Assembly: GCF_051622035.1 (NCBI RefSeq)
Contig: NC_135355.1
Span: 5,580,001 to 5,644,000 of the forward strand
DNA length: 64,000 nt
Direction: 5' to 3'
DNA from: Arctopsyche grandis
Taxonomy: Eukaryota; Arthropoda; Insecta; Trichoptera; Hydropsychidae
The position numbers were made by a program, and so were the translations under genes. The notes below the pieces were generated by a model, which saw only the letters and a list, made by a program, of their open reading frames with translations, searched no databases and was not told the origin of the DNA. Shown piece by piece: positions 57,964 to 64,000 of this stretch (the first letter of the stretch is position 1; each line of letters opens with the position of its first letter).

Positions 57964-58830
57964 ATGATGAAGTGCATTGTCGCTCTCTGCTTCTTGGCAA
58001 TTGTACCCCTCGGGGTACTGGGTCATGGAATGGTCATGGACCCAGTCAATAGAGGCTCCAGATGGAGGGTAGACCCATCAGCGCCAGCTGATTACAGTGA
58101 TAATCAACAATGGTGTGGAGGAATTGGGGTAAATATTGATTGCTTGTCTCTTGTAAACTTGACCTATGATCAGTTTAAATGAGTTGAATTTTTGTTTTCA
58201 GGGAATCCTAAGCAATAATGGTAAGTGTGGATTCTGCGGAAACAATTTTGCTGATCCTACACCCAGAAATCACGAGCTTGGAGGCAAATTTGGACAAGGA
58301 GTTATTGTCAAAAAGTATATTTATTTTTTGAATTGATATAATCTAAAATTTAAAAACAAACACAATGAATTAAGTATCGATTTCTCGATTTCAGTTATCA
58401 AGCAGGCTCGTTGATTCCCATCAAAGTCAGAATAACTGCCAACCACAAAGGATTCTTCCAGTTTAGGCTGTGCAACATTGATAGATACGGTCGGGAAACA
58501 GATGAGTGCTTCAACAATGGACTCATGATGAATGCAAACGGTGAAGACAGACACACAATTGAATTGTTCCTCGGAGATCATGACGTTACCTTCAGACTGC
58601 CAGCTGGTGTTACTTGCAAACACTGTGTATTGCAATGGACCTACACTGCTGGTATAGCATATTTATTCTAATATTGACAGTGTTGAATATTTGCGGTTGA
58701 CTCCTTAATGTATTTACATGGGTTTATTATTGCAGCTAATATTTGGGGAACATGCGCTGATGGAACCGCTGCTTTGGGCTGTGGACCTCAAGAAAATTAC
58801 AAATCGTGCTCTGACATCAGTATCTCGTAA
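57964..58830 (+). CDS. AA15 lytic polysaccharide monooxygenase, gene F
   Basis: Exons 57964-58128, 58202-58314, 58395-58651, 58736-58830; 209 residues. An upstream in-frame extension to 57829 exists, but it covers the TATA box, so the start is at 57964. Signal peptide to G20, then HGMVMDPVNRGSRWR with Gly for the usual Ala; exon 2 with CGFCGNNFADPTP; second copper His in ITANHKGFFQFR; exon 4 with WGTCADGTAALGCGPQE and YKSCSDI in place of YRTCSDI. Head-to-head with gene E, with start codons 2.4 kb apart because of inserted repeats. Confidence 0.93.
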
Positions 58831-58960
58831 TCAACTATTGCAACTTAGACAAAATTCCACTGATAGATGAAATTTTAATGTATAATAATTAGCAATATTT
58901 AAATTTACCATTAAAAGAAATTTATCATCATGTTTTCGTTTTATTTAAGATGTTTATTAA

Positions 58961-59500
58961 GAGGGCTGTACACCCGAAACCTTAATTTTGTTGCCGTTCC
59001 TTTCTTCGATATATATAATGAGTGAATGTATATATTGAGTGAATGCTACAATATATATCAATATATATATATATATATATATATATATTGAGTGAATGCG
59101 ACAGTTGCGCTTCGACCAGATAATACGTTGTTTAAATCGACAAAATCGAGGTTTCGTATTCTTCTATTTTCTCCTCCAAAACTGGACCAATTTTTAAAAA
59201 AGTTTCATCATTGGTATGAGAAAGATATTTTCTGTGCAACTATGTGCGTATTTTTTTAAAAATCGATCGTTAAATAAGCACGCTGGACTCTTTTCGTGGG
59301 TGTAAAAACGAGGCGATTTTATAGATTTTTGGTGGCTCCTAGCTCATATAAAAAATAACGAATAAAAAAAAATAAAACGATAGATGCATCCCAATGGTGG
59401 ATATCCATAGCATAATAAAAAATAATTTCTCTAGTGCCATAATTGAGGAAGGGAGAAGTGTAATACGTTTGTATGGACAAGGCGCTGGTGTCCAGCCCTC
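58961..59500 (-). mobile_element. TTAA-flanked MITE, family 1 (copy 3)
   Basis: TTAA at 58957-58960 and 59501-59504; ends GAGGGCTGTACACC and GGTGTCCAGCCCTC. It is an inverted copy with an expanded AT tract near 59053-59087, 130 bp behind LPMO gene F. Confidence 0.85.
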
Positions 59501-59504
59501 TTAA

Positions 59505-60320
59505 GTACATGTTTTGAATAATAAAAATAATTACACATGTATGCCCACGATAAATTAATAAATTATGAAAATAACTATATATATATTTCGTTATTAATTA
59601 CTCAGTATTCATATTTAAACAATAACTATTAATAATATTTATAATATAATAAAAATATAGTAAAAAGAATATTTGAATACTTACTTGATATTCAACTACA
59701 TACACACATTTATTTACATACAAATGTATATATGTAATTCAACGACGAAAATTTACTATTCATAATAAATTTAATAATTCACAAATACTATACAATTTCA
59801 TGTGATTAATTAATTCGTTTTTGATTATATTTTTTGAAACATGACATCTTTATTTTATTTGATTTTACTGAGATATTAAATGGTATAAACATCCCTATTG
59901 TGTTTAAAAATACGTATGCAATATCTAGCAATTATTCTTTATGTGGATATTTCGTTCATACGAGACACTCGGATAAATTTTCTTCTTTAAACAGTTTGTG
60001 GATATGGAAATTATTTTATCTTATGAATATACATAGGTATATTTTATATCATGATACGCACTAGTAAAAGAGGCGTATATTCTTCCTTCGAATAAAATAT
60101 CGTTAAATGTTACCAATAAATAATAAACATTTCTTAAAAAACATTTGCAAGTACAATTCATGTTTCCAAATGACATCGTTCGGTGCAACAAATATCGTGC
60201 GTGATAATTACATACCAAAATTTTAAGTGCAAGGGCAAATTTATCATTGTGCAGGATCACTACTACCAATGCCAAACTTAGATCACAAATTTCTTCAAAT
60301 TTATTTCATGGGAAACACTG
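59505..60320. other. Unassigned spacer
   Basis: AT-rich intergenic DNA without a supported feature. Confidence 0.4.
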
Positions 60321-60324
60321 AAGA

Positions 60325-60555
60325 AATACTGTGAAAAAAAACGTCCAAAAACATAAGCAGAAACGGGATAAACGGGAATGACTGTCATTGCAACGCAATA
60401 ATTTAAAATGTGTTCGCTAACTGCGTTTTTCCAACAAACAGGAACGGGAACGGGAACGAGAATGGGAACGGGAACGGGAACGAGACGGGAACGAGAACAG
60501 AAACGGGAATTGCATGCGTTATTGTGGCATTGCAACGCATGCCGGGTTCAGCTAG
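60325..60555 (+). mobile_element. Helitron-like 3' end with (GGGAAC)n tract, copy 3
   Basis: It ends GCCGGGTTCAGCTAG then T, with hairpin arms GCATGCGTT and AACGCATGC and a GGGAAC-rich tract at about 60440-60500. It shares AACGGGAATGACTGTCATT with copy 1 apart from one base. Confidence 0.6.
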
Positions 60556-60991
60556 TACATATGTACATATATAAGATATTTACAATTATTGATCATTGTA
60601 TCGTATTTGTTTATAATACATATTTTTAAAACCAGCAATTTTTTTTAAATATAATACATATTTGATATATCTTAATTATCATTTACAAGTTAAGTTATTG
60701 CACTTACATATTACGCAAACGAAATTAAAATAATATCTGCGTATCACAGATCTATATCTAAAATTCATTTTCATGAAAATCAAGGATTTCTATCAATCAT
60801 TGATTATTGTTATGATCATTGATCTTTGCCAGCATCCATCAATCACGTTCCTAAAAGAATTGATAGTGATTAATGTTATTGTAATCCTTGAAAATAATTA
60901 TTTTGTGATGTTTTCACAATAAAAATAATTTCTTCAACGTCATTTATTAATCTAAAATTTAACCAAATCTTCTAAAAGTGAGTATTGGAAT

Positions 60992-61935
60992 TAGGGATTG
61001 CAAAAATATCGGAATTTTCGATACTGGTATTATCTAAATATGATATCGAAAACGGTATTTTTTTTAATTAATTAATAGTAAAAAAAATATTAGTTCTAAT
61101 ATCCTGAGCACCACTTGCATGTTTCAACATGTTTATTGAAAAATACGCCAAACCCAAATATTCAAATATAGGATATTCAGGTACAAAACTGTGAAGTAGG
61201 TACGTCCTAGGTATAAAGGATTATAATATTTCATAGAAACTTGTGCTTTTTTTGTGTGATTTATTGCAATTCCGATTTAAGATTATCAGATACCCAATCA
61301 TCGCTCACTGGAGATGCAAACGAAGAGTCAACCATCAGCTGGGGAATTAGTTGTTGTTGAAAGACAAATTATATACTTTTTCCATACACCAATAAGAAAA
61401 ATAGTCCCTGTCGTGTCATCATTGTATATGTAGGTATATATCGTGCTGAAAAATGTACCAAATAATATTTTTTTATCCATTTTCAATGTATGTATGTACG
61501 TAATTAAAAAAAATCAGCACTTTATAGTAAACGTTTTCTTATTCAAATTAAAATTCAAAAGGTTTGCGAACGTGAGACACATTGTGAGAGGGCCGCGGTA
61601 CCGAAAATGTTACCAAACATTGTATTTAACGATATGTATCGGAAAACAGTAAAAATTAAACAATTGTACAGACATGCGGCGTGATACAATAAAGAGATAT
61701 CGAAAACAATTTATAAAATAACAACTCGCTCAACATCATAAATTCAAAATATATACGCATCGGTCGTTTTCGTAGTTTTTAGCCATGGAGATACCATTTT
61801 CAACAAATAAAATGTATGAATTTGAAAAAATCGATAATATCGGTATTTATTTTTGAATACCGGTATTAACAAAGGCTTATTTTCCGTCAAATTCCGATAA
61901 TACCGGTATCGGTAATTTCGGTATTGCAATCCCTA
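60992..61935. mobile_element. hAT-like non-autonomous element, 944 bp
   Basis: The ends TAGGGATTGCA and TGCAATCCCTA are inverted, followed inwards by ATACCGGTAT-type blocks on both sides. Flanks ATTGGAAT and TTTGGAAT match at 7 of 8 positions. The repeat it interrupts (GTGAGTATTGGAAT ... AATAGTCAGA) is uninterrupted at 27231-27290. No transposase is recognisable inside. Confidence 0.7.
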
Positions 61936-61972
61936 TTTGGAATTAATAGTCAGATTTTTTTTCTATTGATAT

Positions 61973-62396
61973 TGTTGCGTAGGGGTGGGTGGAGGATCCA
62001 AGTGAAAGGCCAAAGTCATGTCACAGCATTTATTGATGATTAAGGAGATACACACACTGGCAGTACTCAGTCCAGAATGTCTTAATATCGCCTAAGTATC
62101 GCCTTATAAGGGATAGGTCTCTCAGGACATCTTTGACTTCCGATTTGTTTACCTATTATTATTGTCACGTACTCGGATATGTCTTCCCACGACATTCGGT
62201 CCCACGGTACCATGGTATAGGTCAATTCTGAGAAGGGACCAATAACAGCCAACTCGGTCGCCATTGTTTAGCCTACATGCACTTAGGGTCTAGATATAAT
62301 CCTTGAAACCAATTATAATGGTCACACAGTCTCTGGGATGCTACCCGGCCTAATCCGATTGCAACTAACCGGCGGCTCTTTTTAGTATACGTAACA
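61973..62396 (-). mobile_element. Solo LTR, family S (copy 3)
   Basis: TGTTGCGTAGGGG to ATACGTAACA, 424 bp, with ATAT duplications on both sides (61969-61972, 62397-62400). Same orientation as 27924-28306. Confidence 0.8.
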
Positions 62397-62489
62397 ATAT
62401 GGTGATATTTTAATTAATATAGAATTATATTAATATTGAATTGTGATATTTTATTTTGAGTTAAATACTGTATAAGCCAAAAAACTGTA

Positions 62490-62708
62490 AAATTACTTGT
62501 AATAGAATTTTAAATAGGTTTTTCAGGTCTTTTTCCTATTACGCTGTACATATTATTTACATTATAATCATATAATACTATGATTACTAACAAAATTAAT
62601 TTAAAATTGTTAAATAGAAAATGATCAGTAGATCAGTAGCTATTAAAATATGTATAAGATGTATTATGAACATAATTTAGTAATAATAAAAAGCATTTAA
62701 AAATCAAA
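62490..62708 (+). mobile_element. LINE 3' tail (family J2)
   Basis: Plus-strand copy of the UTR at 53106-53337, ending in AATAATAAAAAGCATTT and an A-rich end. Confidence 0.8.
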
Positions 62709-63240
62709 ACCAAAATTACTTTCGATTGTAAAATAAAAGTTTTTATCTCATAAACGAGAGCAAACCAACAAAAATCATTATCATATTCGAAATTAGTAGG
62801 TATATCTTTGTAACGATTAATAAGTATTTTAAATCAACCGCTCCGGTAACTTAAAAACGAGATTTTTTCTTGCTCAGTGTAATTAATCATATTTTAAATT
62901 ATTTTTATATTAATTTAAGATTAGCTTACATAATTTGTTTACAAAAAGCTATTCTAATTTTCGTTAGTGAATATTAGAGTATAGTTTAATATATATGTAA
63001 ACATGCCTTAAAAATTAAATCTGTGTAAGTATGTATACATATATAATACCCCATGTAAATCATCTTATTAAAAGGATGATATCAAGAACTGATTAATAGT
63101 ACCAAATAGAATATTGAAAATTCAATTGTGACGTTCATACATACATGTCACGAATTAATCTCTGGTGATAAAAATTTGCAAATATTATCTTCAAAAATCT
63201 CATTAGCAGCCACATTCTAAATCAAAGATACGAGATACAG
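62709..63240. other. Presumed upstream region of LPMO gene G
   Basis: AT-rich with GATAA cores (for example near 63167). There is no divergent partner gene on the minus strand within 0.6 kb, unlike B, D and F. Confidence 0.4.
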
Positions 63241-63254
63241 AGAAAATCGGACAA

Positions 63255-63262
63255 TATAAAAG
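63255..63262 (+). promoter_or_regulatory. TATA box of LPMO gene G
   Basis: TATAAAAG, 70 bp before the ATG at 63325. Confidence 0.75.
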
Positions 63263-63324
63263 CGGCCATTGGATAAAAAATCATCGGGTTCGCTTGTTTG
63301 TGTGTTTTAAACGAGTCGTTCAAA

Positions 63325-63671
63325 ATGTTCAAGTTTGTCTTGGTACTTTGCTTCTTGGTGGCCGTGCACGGTCATGGCATGGTCATGGATCCAGTCAACA
63401 GAGCTTCCAGATGGAGGGTTGACTCTTCGGCACCGGCTAATTATGATGATAATCAGTTGTGGTGCGGCGGTGCTGGGGTAAATTCTAAGAACGGTGATTG
63501 CATATGATCATACGCTTTTTTTAAATATTTTTGTTCATTATATTGTTGATCTTAACAGGCATTGGTGAGCAATGGCAGAAAATGCGGAATGTGTGGAGAC
63601 AACTTCGCAAATCCTACACCTAGAATGCATGAGCTTGGAGGCAGATATGGACAAGGAGTCATCGTCAAAAG
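63325..63671 (+). CDS. AA15 lytic polysaccharide monooxygenase, gene G (3' part beyond window)
   Basis: Exon 1 (63325-63477) and exon 2 (63559-63671) are visible. The signal peptide is shorter than in the others (MFKFVLVLCFLVAVHG, 16 residues) but still ends before HGMVMDPVNRASRWR. Exon 2 reads ALVSNGRKCGMCGDNF and TPRMHELGGRYGQGVIVK with the same phase-2 end as all paralogues. Exons 3 and 4, with the second copper His, are expected to the right. Intron 2 has received a family-1 MITE at 63901. Confidence 0.9.
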
Positions 63672-63900
63672 GTATTATTGAACTTTTTATGGAGCTTATT
63701 TGTCATACTGCACGTTTTATTTTACAATGTAAACTTAATTACATTTGAAATAGAAATATGAATGCTCAGTAGGTTTGAATTTTGTTTTCATCCAGGGTAT
63801 TTCACACTCTAATAAATATTTATCTGTATATATATAGGTACATATAAAATTATAAATGCATTTTTATGTTTATTGGAGGTAAAATGATAACTCATCTTAA

Positions 63901-64000
63901 GAGGGCAGGACACCAGCGCCTTGTCCATACAAACGTATTACACTTCTCCCTTCCTCAATTATGGCACTAGACAAATTATTTTTTAATATGCTATGGATAT
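63901..64000 (+). mobile_element. TTAA-flanked MITE, family 1 (copy 4, cut by window end)
   Basis: It begins after TTAA (63897-63900) with GAGGGCAGGACACCAGCGCC and follows copy 2 to the window edge. It lies in intron 2 of LPMO gene G. Confidence 0.8.

Overview
The window is AT-rich nuclear DNA with long introns, GT-AG splicing and dense transposon debris. Its gene content (a p24/TMED2 cargo receptor, a fused gephyrin/cinnamon molybdenum-cofactor protein, a galectin, a tandem cluster of AA15-type copper oxygenases) points to an insect. The order cannot be fixed from the sequence. No tRNA or rRNA gene and no CRISPR array was seen.

Left part (1-21.05 kb): a plus-strand gene, entering from beyond the left edge, encodes a protein with a winged-helix-like segment followed by a nucleoside-phosphorylase-superfamily domain. 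Eleven exons are visible. One intron of about 17 kb (2670-19840) holds a minus-strand galectin (4388-5075, possibly with a tiny 5' exon near 13.13 kb) and many DNA transposon remnants: hAT elements with 8-bp target duplications, MITEs flanked by TTAA, Helitron-like ends and an RTE LINE tail.

Middle part (21-43.9 kb): a repeat-rich spacer with a 3.6-kb composite fold-back transposon (24851-28494, 9-bp target duplication, carrying SINEs, a nested smaller relative and a solo LTR); then TMED2 (plus strand), a 390-bp near-perfect palindrome, a LINE fragment and the gephyrin/cinnamon gene (minus strand). Just upstream of that gene sits a whole-looking, GC-rich Ty3/gypsy retrotransposon (37457-42704) whose two LTRs I read as identical, followed by an unrelated solo LTR.

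Right part (44.6-64 kb): seven AA15 lytic polysaccharide monooxygenase (LPMO) genes, here called A to G, all with the same four-exon plan (only exons 1-2 of G are inside the window). Six are arranged as three divergent head-to-head pairs (A/B, C/D, E/F). All seven have a TATAAAAG box 40-65 bp before the ATG, a signal peptide ending exactly before the copper-binding His, and (A-F) the second copper His in a TANH-type motif. Paralogues C and E have a shortened last exon that removes two cysteines and the GTCxDGT...GCGPQE segment. Relatives of one 5'-truncated LINE lie repeatedly between or inside these genes.

The most promising undescribed items are the head-to-head LPMO array with its cysteine-pair-less branch and the fold-back transposon family built from periodic GGTCAC/GTGACC motifs. 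Exon limits come from reading splice sites and conserved phase; none has transcript support here.
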